64,000 bases of DNA from Oegoconia quadripuncta (GCA_949316235.1 OX438759.1:19282618-19346617); one strand, 5' to 3'; counted from the stretch's first letter, positions 29,394 to 40,499 are shown. Notes: generated by a model from the letters alone, not told the origin. Program-made: numbers and translations.

Positions 29394-29851
29394 GGGGCCG
29401 TCCATATATTACGTCATTCTAAATTAGGGGGGGGGGGGGTTGGTCTGCGGATGACGGTAAATGATAGATGGGGGGGGGGCGTGTTTTGACGTCATTCTTA
29501 TTTATTTATTTATAGTTTATTTTTCACATACAAAAAGATTATTTCTAAAAAGAAATTTCTTCCAGCACACCTAGTAAAATACTAGCTGTATTTATATTGT
29601 ATAATGTAAATTATATCAATGATTATTGCCAAAGTAAAAATAATAAAAGGTGATTCTATAACCAAGTGTTTTAATCATATAGTAAGTACCCTATTTTTCT
29701 CAAATCTGCAATGTTTTATTTTGTCAAACTAGTAATGACGTCAATTTTGGGAGAAGGGGGGGGGGGGTCATTATGAAATGACGATAGGATGATTATAGGG
29801 GGGGGGGTCTAAAATCTGAAAAAATCGATGACGTAATTTATGGACGGCCCC
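29394..29851. mobile_element. Poly-G MITE, 458 bp, TTT target duplication
   Basis: Same termini as 13204-13718; TTT on both sides (29391-29393, 29852-29854). Contains four long G runs on the plus strand. Lacks the Helitron-like piece present in the first copy. Confidence 0.85.
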
Positions 29852-29854
29852 TTT

Positions 29855-30554
29855 CGAAAAAGTTCACACCTGGTCATGAGGTGTTTCTCCGCCAGTATTT
29901 AGTAATAGTAATTTGAAAACAATTAAATTCACTCGCACAATCACACATAAGTATTGAAAATTTATAAATACCTACCTATATGATACCTTCTCGTGTCTAG
30001 CTTTTTATGGTTTATCACTTGTAGTTGTTTTTGAGTTATTTTAGATATAGTTTTTTCTTTTTGTTTGCTTTTAGTGAATGTTTAAATTTATTCATAGAGT
30101 AATAATAATTAATTCCTTGGTGGCAGCAACTACTCTACTTGGGGGGGACTGAAAATCAGCAAATCTGCTGAGTCCCTACCTTTTCATCACAGTTTGACCT
30201 AATTTATAATCAATTAACTACTTGTTAAATAAACTTTGTGGTGAATAAATGCCTTTTATTTATTATTTAAAAAAATATATAGGTATAAATATAATAATAA
30301 ATTATGTCGTTACATTAGTCTTGTTACCCGGAGTTGTCATAGGATACATTTTATTGTAAAAAATCCAAAATGGCGTCCGCAAAATACGAAATATACTGTT
30401 CGGTTTTTGGTTGTTACCTACTTAAATAGTTTTACGTTTAATGTGTAGTTCAGTGTGTCAAATAAACGCATTCTATTCTATTTAAGGTCATGTCTTAAGA
30501 TCCATGGCCACTTGAAATCTCACTGACACACTCTAGTATCTTTACACCTCAAGA
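29855..30554. other. AT-rich DNA with LINE-like tails
   Basis: 30140-30260 (ctgaaaatcagcaaatctgc ... gaataaatgccttttattta) and 30440-30480 (gtgtcaaataaacgcattct) look like forward LINE 3' ends. No coding region seen. Confidence 0.35.
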
Positions 30555-31030
30555 AGGTGTTAAGCTTAACTGGTTTCTTCATTTCTTCTTCTCTTCTTCA
30601 ATTTAAGAACTATGCTCTTGTCGGTGGAGTAACGACCATGTCTCTCTACTTTCCGCCCTCGTTTTAACCTCTTGGTACAAAACGACATTCACCTTTTCTT
30701 TCACTTGGTCAAAGTAATTACGCCTAGGTCTTCCCCTTCCTCTCTTTCCTTCAATCTTCCCTCAATTATGTTCTTCAAAAAAATATCGTGTCGTATCAAG
30801 TGACCTATCACCTTTCCTCTTCGGTTCTCAACTGTGGCTAACAGGCATCTCTTCTCCTTTACCATCACTAACACCTCTTCATTTATTTTCTTCTCGGTCC
30901 AGATTATTCCCTCCATTCGTCTCCAGCACCACATCTTAACCTCTCCCTATCCCTTTGTGTTAATGTCCATGTCTCACAGCCGTATAAAACTATACTCCAT
31001 ACATAGCATTTTTTCAGCCGCTTTCTAGCT
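30555..31030 (-). pseudogene. RTE-like LINE C-terminus
   Basis: Minus frame 30934-30701 contains MWCWRRMEGIIWTEK, RRGKVIGHLIRHDIFLKNII and EGRLKEREEGEDLG. The WRRMEKI...EEVL ... IGHL.RHD.F.KNIIEG pattern is the C-terminal region of insect RTE/endonuclease-reverse transcriptase LINEs. The 3' part is frameshifted and reaches ttgtcggtggagtaac near 30610. A homologous copy is at 32630-33010. Confidence 0.75.
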
Positions 31031-32046
31031 TTTTTTTTTTTGCTTATTTCTTGCCGAACTAAAATACATTTTCAGTTTATTTTTTACGCCGACGAATTCT
31101 TACACATATCGCATGACCTGCCCTTGGTTCACTACATAACTACGAGTACACAGACACTTTTACGACATTGGATTGAATTCTTCTTCACGTCTTTTACTGG
31201 TGATAAATGTCACATCAAATGTTGCTGATAAGTACATTGTTTCTTTAACTAAGAGTAGGCATAGTGCTGTGTAACTATCAACATATCGATAGAGCAATAT
31301 TAACAACTTACAAAGAAATTTAAGCAATAAGTATGGGGTTCGACGGAATTTTAGACAAAATTACTTAAGTGGTTGCTCATAAGGGAACTGGACATGGCTA
31401 TAAATTGAAAATTTAGAAATTTCCTTTGTCGTCACGACCTTCATCCCAATTGGAGTGGCCTGGGACATCCCAAACATTAGTGTTGGGTGTTCCAAATAAT
31501 AAAAGTTGACAGCAGCTACAGTGCCATTTCGATAAAAACTGAAATACACATTTTAACAGGCAGTGAAAGCGTCGCCGTTAAAGCATGCAAATCGATATTA
31601 TGTTTTTTGATGTAAGTTCGTTTTTTACGACACCCACGGGAGGAGACAGGTTGGTTCTATGAGAGACTATAAAAGTGTTAAAAGCTACCTAAGCTACCTC
31701 CCAAAACAACTTAGACGATTTCCATCAAATACGGCTGAGCAAAACCCGCAAGCACCAACTTTCAAAAACAAAATACAGCTATCTAGTCAGTTCAGTATTT
31801 TGGCGTTACAATGCCACAAATAGATATACCGGCACACAGAGAGATATACCTAAATTTCAAGCAGGTGACACCCCTCGTTTAGAGTCGAGGGTAATACTTT
31901 AAAATAGTGTTTCGAAAATTATTTTTTTTATAGTAAGTATAGTGACTTCGCATGTTCATACGTGTTCGATATCAGCAGGAAGTTAAAGTGAGCAATTTCT
32001 CGACATTTTGGCGGACAGCGCTCTAGGTATTTCAGCTATTGCGGGG
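31030..32046. other. Unassigned, with one repeat I copy
   Basis: 31430-31515 (gggacatcccaaacattagt, gttgggtgttccaaataata) is the reverse of the repeat near 37040 and 38055. 31670-31800 could encode a decayed LINE C-terminus (KQLRRFPSNTAEQNPQAPTF) but is too short to assign. Otherwise featureless. Confidence 0.35.
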
Positions 32047-32395
32047 TAGGTCGCGGGTACGATCCCCAACGGGATACATGTTCAGTACTCGGTTTGGTTA
32101 GTGATAGGACATTTTGAATGTCAGCCTCGCTAGCTACCACCGTCTTATCTAAATCTGACGCCAAACAGCAATGTTAATAGCGTTGTTGTGTTTCTGTTGT
32201 CAGAGATAAGAAAGCCAGTTCCCCAAATATTTGGGTTTCCGAATCAGTACATATAGTATTTGACCTTAATCACACTCAAGACACAATCAACTGATGTTAA
32301 GTGAAGATAAGGCCAAAGGTCTTCCACCTTCGGCCTTATTTCAGTTGATTGTGTGTTGAGTGTGATTAAGGTCAAATACTATATGTGCATAAAAA
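32047..32395 (+). mobile_element. SINE-A with inverted tail
   Basis: tcgcgggtacgatccccaac, tttgaatgtcagcctcgcta, caatgttaatagcgttgttg are a normal head and body. After 32248 the tail appears in reverse and is then repeated forward, ending gtgcataaaaaaaag. Confidence 0.8.
32249..32386. repeat. 46-bp inverted duplication of a SINE tail
   Basis: Arms 32249-32294 and 32341-32386 (acatatagtatttgacctta ... / ... aaggtcaaatactatatgt) differ at one position. The stem partly continues into the 46-bp centre through ataaggccaaagg and ccttcggccttat. Confidence 0.9.
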
Positions 32396-32629
32396 AAAGT
32401 ATCGATAAGTCATAATACTTTGCACATCACTAGCATTGTTTTCTGAGCAAGGTTACGAGTATACCGGCGGTTAACGATCGTCTTTCTACTTACTTTTATT
32501 GCCATTTTTCGGATTTTCTAGAAGTATGTTTGTACCTGCGTGCATTGGTAAAGATAAAATATTCTTTCATTTTTTTTAATAAAAACTTCTATCGGTACAA
32601 TCGATTATAGTAAAAAACATACCCAAATT

Positions 32630-33010
32630 GACTACTGTATCCCTCTCTCCCTTCAATTTAAGAGCTATGCTCTTGTCGGTGGAGTCCTTACCACACTTCT
32701 CTACATTCCGCCTTTTCTTTGACTTCCTGATACGACACGGCATTTACTTTGTTCTTTACTTGTACCATATTTCTTCTTCTGTTGTTGTTTCTTCGAGACC
32801 TTCCTCTCTTCGTCTTCCCCTCCACTTTTCCTTCAATGATGTTCTTGATAAAATTGTCGTGTCGTATCAGATGAAAAAACATCTTTCCTCTTCCATTTTG
32901 AATGATTTTCAAAAACACAAATTTCTCATTAACCATCTGCAGGACCTCTTCATGGGTCTTTCTATCCATCCCTTCTTCTTGTACTTATTTTCTCCATTCT
33001 TCGCCAACAA
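32630..33010 (-). pseudogene. RTE-like LINE C-terminus
   Basis: Minus frame 32969-32688 reads ...EEVLQMVNEKFVFLKIIQNG, FFHLIRHDNFIKNIIEGK, KVNAVSYQEVKEKAECREVW and runs into the family 3' end (tgctcttgtcggtggag at 32667). Homologous to 30555-31030 and to the fragment at 872. Lacks the RT and endonuclease domains. The 184-aa plus frame across it is a shadow. Confidence 0.8.
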
Positions 33011-33499
33011 CACATTCCAAATGCTTCTATATAGAGCAATGCTCCAGATGTACACTCAGATCAGTTTCTTGGTATTAAACGCTTTCGTTGCCATTGCTAT
33101 TCTAGTGATAATAATGATTATTATTGTTTGCAAAACGCAGTTCTGCTACTTCTTCATCATCATCATGTCCACTGTTACATAGGCCTCGCTATCTTCTAGC
33201 CTTGTATCTTTTGTTAGTATTTACAGTGCTATACGGAAAAGCCGTGTGTTGTTTCAGTATTAGGCTCAGTATAATCAATTGCCTGACCGTTAGAACTTTA
33301 CAGGATAAAGGAGATCAGTGGGGTAAACAAAGAAACGGAAAGTACAGACCTTTAAAATCGCTCTTTGGGCTCTCTCAATAGTGAGTAATAATGTTTTACC
33401 TACATTACCCATGATATACTAGGTTAACAATAAACTTGTTAAATTATATTTGAATAGAGCGTGGTTTTTTGAAAGCATATATGAAACTGTTGATGAAAG
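33010..33499. other. No assigned feature
   Basis: Short plus-strand frames at 33124-33381 have no recognisable motif. A tttacaggataaaggagatc stretch could mimic a splice acceptor, but no partner exon is visible. Confidence 0.3.
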
Positions 33500-33685
33500 C
33501 GGTTCCACTCTTCATTCATAATGTTATACGCCAAGGTATGGAACTCCCTTCCGGCGTTAGTCTTTCCAGAATCAATTCAAGAGCATCTACTGGGATCGCA
33601 TGCTTCATCTTCGGCCACATCGTCACTTTCCATCAGGTGAGATTGTGGTCAAACGCGTATCCAGTTAATCATAAAAAAACATACA
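33500..33685 (+). mobile_element. LINE 3' end (tttgaccacaatctcacc family)
   Basis: atggaactcccttccggcgt, agagcatctactgggatcgc, gcatgcttcatcttcggcca and gtgagattgtggtcaaacgc. Degraded C-terminus and 3' end of the LINE present at 39105 and elsewhere. Confidence 0.7.
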
Positions 33686-33689
33686 TTTT

Positions 33690-34179
33690 ATTTTCATGTC
33701 CCACGAAACTTACCACTTGGCCACAGACCTCGTAAAAAAATTACTGCGTCATTAAGTTATGGAAGTTGTCATAAAAAAATCTCAAACCGATCCAATGCCA
33801 AGAAAAAGCAACAAAATTTGTTATTAGTCAAAGAAATTCTAATTTCTCAAGTGCCAATATTAGTCAAAGCTGCAGAAGGAAGCGTGTGGGTAAGTAGCTG
33901 TTGGATGCTCGCCAGAGATAAATATAGTGGACGCAAGACAAATAGACACGTGGTGCGGATGCAGGAGTGTAAGATGTCCTTTGGGGTTGATTTCTGTTGT
34001 CCATATTTCTGATGGTTTAACTCTTTAAATATATGTATCAGTGTTTTCTTCTTTATAAAAAGCTTTAAAATGTAGCACATAACTTTTTAGCTTATTCAGT
34101 CCTCAAAATAATATCGTCATTTTGTTATGATTTCTAAATTGAACAAATCAATGAAAACATTAATTAGTTAAATAGTTAG
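33690..34179. other. No assigned feature
   Basis: Opposed short frames at 33818-34012 (+) and 34080-33847 (-) show no family motif. No repeat match. Confidence 0.3.
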
Positions 34180-34860
34180 TTATCCATCCAAATTTCTTTT
34201 TCACCTTCAAAGTATGCTCCTTCAGAAACGATACACTTACGCCAACAAATAATCCATCAAAACAGTTTTAAACGCTTTTTCCGGAATTGAGTTCAGTTCT
34301 CGCCGCGAATTCTCCTTAATGTACTTTCTACCAAATGAAAACGAGTGCAACGAAGTGATAATTTGAGTTTAGGAAAAAGAAAGAAGTCGGCTGGAGCCAT
34401 ATCTAGTGAATAAGGTGGTTCCTCGATGGTATTTGTTGAGTTTTTGGTCAAAAATTCGTTCACAATGATGGCCTTGTGCGAAGACGCATTATCGTGGTGC
34501 AAAATACAAAAAAAATCTTTCCACAAATCTGGCTTTTTTTCGTCGAGTATGCTCTCTTAAATGATACGGATCGACGGCTATCTCTCTCAAAGTTAAATGA
34601 GGATTTTCAGTCACTATTTCCTTCATATTTGCGATGTAAACGTCAATTGCAGACGTTGATGGACTACCAGAGCGAGGCAAATCTTCCATCACATCACGAC
34701 CGCTTTTAAACACTTTGTACCACTCAATCATAAAAACATTTTTGATAAAATGAATTCACCGTAAGCCTTTTGTAACATTTTCAGTGACTCCGAACACGAA
34801 ATTCCATTGGCGGTGCAAAATTTAATACAAACTGTTTTTTAGATTTTTTTACCGTAAATC
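34180..34860 (-). pseudogene. Mariner transposase, internally deleted
   Basis: N-terminal part (frame 34731-34489) has EWYKVFKSGRDVMEDLPRSG and PSTSAID, the region after the mariner HTH. The C-terminal part (frame 34526-34293) has LHHDNASSHKA and PPYSLDMAPADFFLFPKLK. The second Asp (HHDN) and third Asp (APADFF) are 34 residues apart, the mariner D34D spacing. The middle, including the first catalytic Asp, is deleted and the halves are in different frames. Further N-terminal codons (34740-34830) and C-terminal codons (CIVSEGAYFEG, about 34200) are frameshifted. Dead copy. Confidence 0.9.
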
Positions 34861-35045
34861 CTACCAAAGACAATAAATACCTGTATTTTATAGGACCAAT
34901 GGAGGAAATCAAAATAATGAATGTTTCTAAAAAACCGTTAGATTAGGTGATAGCGCTCCACCAATCGCTTATGTGACTTCATACGAGTGTATACGATTCT
35001 GCACCGGCATCAGTCTTCATTCCATATTTGAAATAATGAAGTATC

Positions 35046-35325
35046 CGACGACCTGTTTGGTGTAGTGGTTAGAAACTCTGACCACTATACCAAAAGGTCG
35101 CGGGTTCGAATCCCGCTAGGGCCATATGTTTGTATGATGAATACAGACATGTGTTCCCGAGTTATGGATGTTTTTCATTTATACATGTATTTATTGGCAA
35201 AAAAAATGTATTTGTGTAGTTTACCAACCATCTGGTATCCACAACACAAGCCTATAGTTGCTTAAAGTGGAACTAGATGGCGTGTGTATGTCCAAGGATA
35301 TTTATTTATTTATTATTATTTCTTT
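35046..35325 (+). mobile_element. SINE-C, full-length
   Basis: gacgacctgtttggtgtagt, ggtcgcgggttcgaatcccg (B-box), gtgttcccgagttatggatg, ggaactagatggcgtgtgta and a (ttat)n tail. Confidence 0.9.
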
Positions 35326-35329
35326 ATTA

Positions 35330-35779
35330 TCCCAGCTACATACAATGTAGCATTAAGCCAGCCGTCCACCCGCTTGGAAAATAGCACACTGTGACTGACA
35401 AATTGCCTGCAATCGGCTCAGTGCGATGCAACATGGGGGCTATGACCCAATCGTTTTGGACCATAGCCATTTTTATTAGACTAATAAGCAGGTACTATAC
35501 TCCTCATTTCATCACACATGTGGTCAGTAGGTTGGGTCATTGGAATTAGTAGGGCAGATATCAAAGTGGGTTAACATCAACAACGATTATGCTGATTTGT
35601 TTTCGAGGTACCATCTGACTTCGATTTCAAAATAAAAACAGGGAGCGACATTTAAAATGTTCTCAACATAATTATATAATCGGAACACTATGGCTTTTGG
35701 CAATATTTTTTATTTTAGAAGTCAAGTCGTCGGTGTCTATCCGAATGTCTGTCGGTGTTACAGGCATTTTCTTTTTCAG
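35330..35779. other. Unassigned, possible LINE tail at left
   Basis: 35310-35350 has reversed poly(A)-like tattatttctttattatccc. The following ccagccgtccacccgcttgg could be LINE 3' UTR. No other copy here. Confidence 0.3.
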
Positions 35780-35955
35780 AAACTTGAGGAAAAACATCGT
35801 GAGGAAACCTGCATGCCTGAGAAATAAAAATTCGAAACTTGTGAAGTCCCCAACCTGCATTGGGCCAACGTTTTTTTCGTTGATGAGGTTCACCAGCCCG
35901 TAAACATTGCACTGCAGGAATAGAAACTTGGGCCATATAGTTCGCCACGTTAATA
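35780..35955 (+). mobile_element. SINE-D fragment with an inverted tail
   Basis: Forward body aaaacatcgtgaggaaacct ... cctgcattgggccaacg (35792-35871) is followed after a 20-bp gap by the reversed SINE-D tail (agcccgtaaacattgcactg ... gggccatatagttcgccac, 35896-35951). The normal order would be forward throughout. Confidence 0.7.
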
Positions 35956-36233
35956 AAAAAAAAAAAACGTTCGACTGAGAGCAAGAGTCCTCAACACAGC
36001 TCGGAAAGTTGGCAGGTTAAAGTGGCAATGGTCAGTGTACGAGACAAGCACATACCTACATATAAGTAAGTACTTTAGTCACACGTCAGCCGCGATCGGC
36101 TAAGCAACTCTCTGTAACCGTTTCCATTTAATTAGCAATATACAGTCCTAAATTATTTTATGTGGTTTAATTATAAAACCAGCGCCTCCCACATAAATTG
36201 GTCCTTCGAGCCGGATTTGAACCAGCGACCTAT

Positions 36234-36262
36234 ATAATAATAATATAATAATAATAATATAA
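36234..36262. repeat. (AAT)n microsatellite
   Basis: Imperfect (ata/aat)n directly next to the tail end of a SINE-B, probably its 3' simple repeat. Confidence 0.6.
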
Positions 36263-36484
36263 TATTTCGGACACTTACACCAATCATCTAGTCCCAAACT
36301 AAGCAAAGCTTGTGCTATGGATACTAGATAACGGATAAACATACATAAATATTTATATAAACATCCAAGACTCGGGAATAAATGTTCGTATTCATCACAC
36401 AAACATTTACCCCTCGCGGGATTCGAACCCGCAACCGTTGGTTTCGCTGATAGGGTCACTAACCACTACACCAATCGGTCGTCA
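36262..36484 (-). mobile_element. SINE-B, full-length
   Basis: aatatttcggacacttacac, atcatctagtcccaaactaa, gcgggattcgaacccgcaac, caatcggtcgtca. Cleanest SINE-B in the window. Confidence 0.9.
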
Positions 36485-36499
36485 AACTACTACTACACT

Positions 36500-36780
36500 A
36501 CACCTATGGGTGCTTATTAATCTTTGTGGTAATTCAGTCAGTACGCTTACCACAAAGAGACACTGCTATGGGTGTCATTTTTAAAATACCAACGTCTTGT
36601 CCAAAAGGACCTCCCTCAAGGTCATATCTATCGCAGAATCGACAGTCGCTGGAGCTAGCGAGAGATCTGCATCGGGCTACTGTAAGCGACTGATTGCGTA
36701 AAGCCGACAATGGGGCATTGCAGTACATTTTGGATGAGCACAGAAGTCCAGAAATAGACTGGACTGATGATGATGATGTA
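36500..36780. other. Possible LINE end with (GAT)n
   Basis: Balanced composition (agaatcgacagtcgctggag) ending gactggactgatgatgatga, a simple tail common to RTE-like LINEs. No conserved peptide in either direction. Confidence 0.3.
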
Positions 36781-36807
36781 AATTATTGACATACCTACAT
36801 AGACACA

Positions 36808-36855
36808 TTTTTTATGCACAATGGGTTAGCACTTGGCCTCAATCACAACTGATGA
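36808..36855 (-). mobile_element. SINE-A tail remnant
   Basis: ttttatgcacaatgggttag and acttggcctcaatcacaact. Only the last 45 bp. Confidence 0.6.
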
Positions 36856-37039
36856 ACTTTTGATGTTACCTTAGTAATCGTGTGGCTTCTGAAACTTAAA
36901 AAAATTCACAAGCATCATCTCGTCCCATAGGTATCTAAAAGGCGACTAAGGAACATACCAAAATTTCTACATGCGCTGGTCTCACCTCCTGCCATGTGTG
37001 AATTTCTGTACAATTCCTAAGAAGAACAGTAGATTTTGT

Positions 37040-37140
37040 TTCAAGTTTAAAATTTTAATGTTTGCGATACTCAAACACTTATGTTTGGGATGTCTCTGAC
37101 CACCATTTGGGATAAAGGTCGTGGCATTACGATCATCATT
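37040..37140 (+). repeat. Repeat I
   Basis: tactcaaacacttatgtttg, ggatgtctctgaccaccatt, tgggataaaggtcg match 38075-38160 and reversed 31430-31515. Three copies, class unknown. Confidence 0.5.
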
Positions 37141-37219
37141 ATTATAAATTACATTTCGAATACGATCAAAATGAATAAATAGAACTCACAATCAGTCAGA
37201 GGACATTGTTTATGTGTTA

Positions 37220-37503
37220 AACGAAATAAATAAAAATAAATAAAATATCCTTAGACATATACACACAGCGCCATCTAGTTCCATACTTAGCAACTGGCTT
37301 GTATTATGGATACCAGATGGTTGATAAACTACACAAATACACTTTTTTTTGGAAATAAATACATAAATAAATGAAAAACATGCGTAACACGGGAAACACA
37401 TGTCTGTATTCATCATACAAACATATGCCCCCAGCGGGATTCGAACCGCAACCTATTGGTATAGTGGTCAGAGTTGCTAACCACTACACCAAACAGGTCG
37501 TCA
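37220..37503 (-). mobile_element. SINE-C, full-length
   Basis: agcgccatctagttccatac, cagcgggattcgaaccgcaa (1-base loss in the B-box), accaaacaggtcgtc. The 68-aa minus frame here is SINE sequence. Confidence 0.9.
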
Positions 37504-37509
37504 TTCTAG

Positions 37510-38054
37510 ACAATATATTTTTAATAATCTTATGTTTATCATTTATTTGACATATAATACTTGAGTTATAATGACCCTCATTATTTGGCAGTTACATAAA
37601 CTAATAATTACCATTCAGTCTTCAATAGCGCATTTTGTCTGTCAACACGTAGCACTTTTCTTTGATAAATGCCGTGATCTAAAGGTTTACGACCCCGTTT
37701 GGAGCGCGGCCATCTTTGGACGCCCGCACCTGTCACCTTATACTTATTTAGAACTAAAATAGAACGCCATTTTGTTACGTTTGTTTAGTAATTCGATGGT
37801 TTGCCTGAGATATTTATGTGTGTAGTTCAATTTTATGTTTGTACGTCTCGTTATATTGTAGATTGAGTGCGAGTTTAATTCACACCAGCACACATATTAT
37901 TATGTATGTTACGAATGTTACTTATACCTCATAGCCAATTTGCAGCAATTTTTGAAACGTAGTTTTGGGATACCGTCCTTCCTAAATCACTTCTACAACT
38001 ACAAGTTGTTTTATAATTTAATATTATGTGAAAAAAACATCTATAGATTTGCAC
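37510..38054. other. No recognisable repeat
   Basis: 37620-37800 is GC-balanced (ttggagcgcggccatctttg) and might be single-copy DNA; the 63-aa frame in it has no motif. The remainder is AT-rich. Confidence 0.3.
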
Positions 38055-38160
38055 GTTTCAATCATTAAACTTTTAATGTTTGGAACACCCAAACACTATT
38101 GTTTGGGCTATCTTTGACCACCCTATTTGGGATATACCCAGGTGGTAACGTTGTGAATGT
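38055..38160 (+). repeat. Repeat I, second forward copy
   Basis: ttaatgtttggaacacccaa, ttgggctatctttgaccacc, tgggatatacccaggtgg. Pairs with 37040-37140. Confidence 0.5.
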
Positions 38161-38201
38161 GTATAGTGTAAAGTAGCAGACGGACTAATGTCTAATTTAA
38201 T

Positions 38202-38530
38202 CGCCTCCGTGGCTCAATGTAAACAACATTGGGTTTACGATTCGGAGGTCGCGGGTTCGATCCCCGGCGGGCTACATGTTTAAGTACTCGGTTTGGTTGG
38301 TGGTTGGGCATTTTAAATGTCCGCCTGGCTAGGTACCACCATCTTATCTAAATCTGCCGCCAAGCAGCAATGCCAAGCAGCATTGTTGTGTTCCGGTTGT
38401 TAGAGATTAGATAGCCATTTCTCCAAATGTGTTGGAGTTTCCGGGTCAGTACGCTTCCACCTTCGACCTCATCTTCACTTAACATCAGGTGTGATTGAGG
38501 TCAAATACCAACCCGTTGTGCATAAAAAAA
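38202..38530 (+). mobile_element. SINE-A, full-length
   Basis: gcctccgtggctcaatgtaa, ggtcgcgggttcgatccccg, aaatgtccgcctggctaggt, tcttcacttaacatcaggtg, gttgtgcataaaaaaa. A small local duplication of caagcagcaatgc is present at 38360-38385. Confidence 0.9.
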
Positions 38531-38539
38531 AATTGATAT

Positions 38540-38900
38540 CTCGAAGGCGTGAGAATCGCCTCCAATTACAAAGCGATGTATCTCGCACAATCTTATGCGT
38601 GGAGAGATCACGTTCAAAAACATTGGCATCTATAGCCAGCCAGAACCGCCCCCCTACTATTAATAAAGCTGTCGCTGGATGCAGTTTATGTGGGAGGCCT
38701 ATGTTCACCAGAGGTCTTGTGGCTAATAAGATTTTGATGATGCTACTAGGTCTGTAGCCAGCGCGGTGAACTCTTTCACTGTGGCGTACTCCCAATCTGT
38801 ATTCGTTATCGATCTGCTAAGTAAAGGGTGACCTTTAGAGGCATTTTCACTGAAGTGTTTTCGTGCTTTAGAAGTCAGTCCCGGTTGTTTTTAATTGGAG
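38540..38900. mobile_element. LINE-like segment followed by SINE-E tail
   Basis: 38680-38750 could encode WEAYVHQR before (gat)-rich DNA, reminiscent of the GEAYVQQW end of RTE LINEs. 38855-38900 (gaagtcagtcccggttgttt, ttggaggcagtcattg) matches the SINE-E body at 19085. Both are degraded. Confidence 0.35.
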
Positions 38901-38934
38901 GCAGTCATTGAGCGATATCGAAGGCCAACGAGGA

Positions 38935-39075
38935 CAAAGTCAAAAATGCTTTATTTTGTTGGAACACAGGGTACACTTAAAATAGACAAGATTTTATATT
39001 TTTAAGTTACTACTTGTTCAAAAGGTAATTTTCCCCTGAGAAGAACAAGCAAGAAAAGAGGTTTTTATATTTACT
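38935..39075 (-). mobile_element. LINE-F 3' end
   Basis: aaagtcaaaaatgctttatt, gttcaaaaggtaattttccc, ctgagaagaacaagcaagaa: reversed LINE-F tail, 140 bp. Confidence 0.75.
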
Positions 39076-39104
39076 AAAAGGCTTTTTAATCTGTCTAGTC
39101 TACC

Positions 39105-39382
39105 ATCTTCATTTCAACTTCGGACTACTAGGCGCGGAGAGGGATTCCACCCGTATGTAGTTAACATACCGAACATTCGCACTAAGCGGTTCGACTGTTC
39201 ATTCATAATGCGAACAGCCAAGGCACGGAATTCCCTTCCGGTGTCAGTCTTACCTCCTACAACCTTGGGATCTTCAAGAGCAGGGTGAATTGGCATCTAC
39301 TGAGATCGCGTGCTTCATCTTCGGCCACATCGTCACTTCCCATCAGGTGAGATTGTGGTCAAACGCGTATCCAGTTAACCAT
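39105..39382 (+). mobile_element. LINE C-terminus and 3' end (tttgaccacaatctcacc family)
   Basis: cttcggactactaggcgcgg, ttaacataccgaacattcgc, aattcccttccggtgtcagt, gtgagattgtggtcaaacgc. Translation of the minus complement is a shadow; the plus strand carries the degraded LINE C-terminus. Shared with 52838-53080, 59160-59330 and reversed 62800-63045. Confidence 0.7.
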
Positions 39383-39560
39383 ATTATTATTATTAGGAGC
39401 CCATACTGTCCCACTGCTGGGAAAAGGCCTCCCTCCTCTCTCTCCACGGCTGTCTATCGCAGGCCTCCTCCGATCAGTTGGTTAGGAACTTATGCAACTC
39501 ATCCCGCCATCTCCTTTTCGGTCTGCCGCGACGCCTTCTTTCTATGGTGGGCTCCAGGTA
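39383..39560 (-). mobile_element. LINE 3' end with (TAA)n tail
   Basis: attattattattaggagccc, atactgtcccactgctggg, cggtctgccgcgacgcc. Reversed RTE-like terminus as at 2081, inserted directly at the end of the preceding LINE. Confidence 0.65.
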
Positions 39561-40069
39561 AAGTTAACTATAAAGAAAAAGTCTGCTTATAGGTAGTCAC
39601 CACGACTACATCAGGTAAACCGTCTATATATCTTCTTTGTTATACAAATTGAGATCATAACAAGGTCGTTGATGAAACAAAAGTGTCTATCCCAATTTAC
39701 CAGAATCCCACAACAAATTAACCGACAAAGCCTTACTACACTATCATATCCCCGAAAGCTCCCGATCTCCACAAAACAGTCAGTATATCCTCTCGCCTAG
39801 ATTATGCATGCAGAGCCTTTATCTAGAACATTAAAATTGTTTATTGACACTTAGCAAACCGCCAAATGTACCGTCTATACGTATTTTGCGCGATACTCTT
39901 AGATAAATGTCGCTTACACTAAATTGGGGGTTACTGCAGATGTTTGGCCCAATTTAATGTTATGTCCCATGTGGTATCCATAGAGTAGCAAATTCTAGGG
40001 CATAGTCGGAAGTTGTTGCTCAAATTGCAAGTTTGAACTTAAGAATAAGAATAAGAAAACTTTATTTGA
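39560..40069. other. No assigned feature
   Basis: Unique-looking DNA without long frames. 40030-40060 has simple agaataagaataag. Confidence 0.3.
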
Positions 40070-40445
40070 TCCATTTAGCGACACTTAAAAAAAATACATT
40101 TAATTGTCAATCAAAATCAAAAAATCAAAATCAAAAATATTTTATTCAATGTAGGATACAAAAATATCACTTATTGAAAGTCAACATGTTATTATTTTTT
40201 TTAAAACTACATCGCTTCGCAAGGTGTTATGGTTAGGGAGAAGAAGCGACAAGAAACTCTGCAACAACACATCTTTTCAATTTGTTTCCATCTTTACAAT
40301 AATATTACATTTTAATATTACATATTACAAAACAATAGCAATTAACATAACGACCAGCTAACACCAGACCTCCTTATCGCCTAAATAATCATCTATCCTG
40401 TAATAACCCTTCTTACACAGAGTTTCTTTACCTATGTACTATTAT
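40070..40445 (-). mobile_element. LINE 3' end (family also at 3.7 kb)
   Basis: Reversed (tttga)n tail (aatcaaaatcaaaaaatcaa), then actacatcgcttcgcaaggt, gaagaagcgacaagaaactc and accagacctccttatcgcct, where a short C-terminal coding stub begins. More complete than the 3690-3965 copy. Confidence 0.65.
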
Positions 40446-40499
40446 AACACAATTTAAAAATGTGGAACTTAATATACCTAAGTAGGTATGCATTGGATA

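Noticed and set aside
32628..33182. 184-aa plus-strand membrane-like protein
   Set aside because: It is antisense to the RTE-like LINE C-terminus, which has clear conserved motifs on the minus strand.
33818..34080. Overlapping 64- and 77-aa frames
   Set aside because: Opposed frames of similar quality, with no motif, homologue memory or splice context.
36534..36728. 64-aa minus-strand frame with Cys residues
   Set aside because: No recognisable domain; the segment ends in a (GAT)n tail typical of a LINE end on the other strand.
37210..37416. 68-aa frame and the similar frames at 35065 and 40922
   Set aside because: All three are translations of SINE-C copies.
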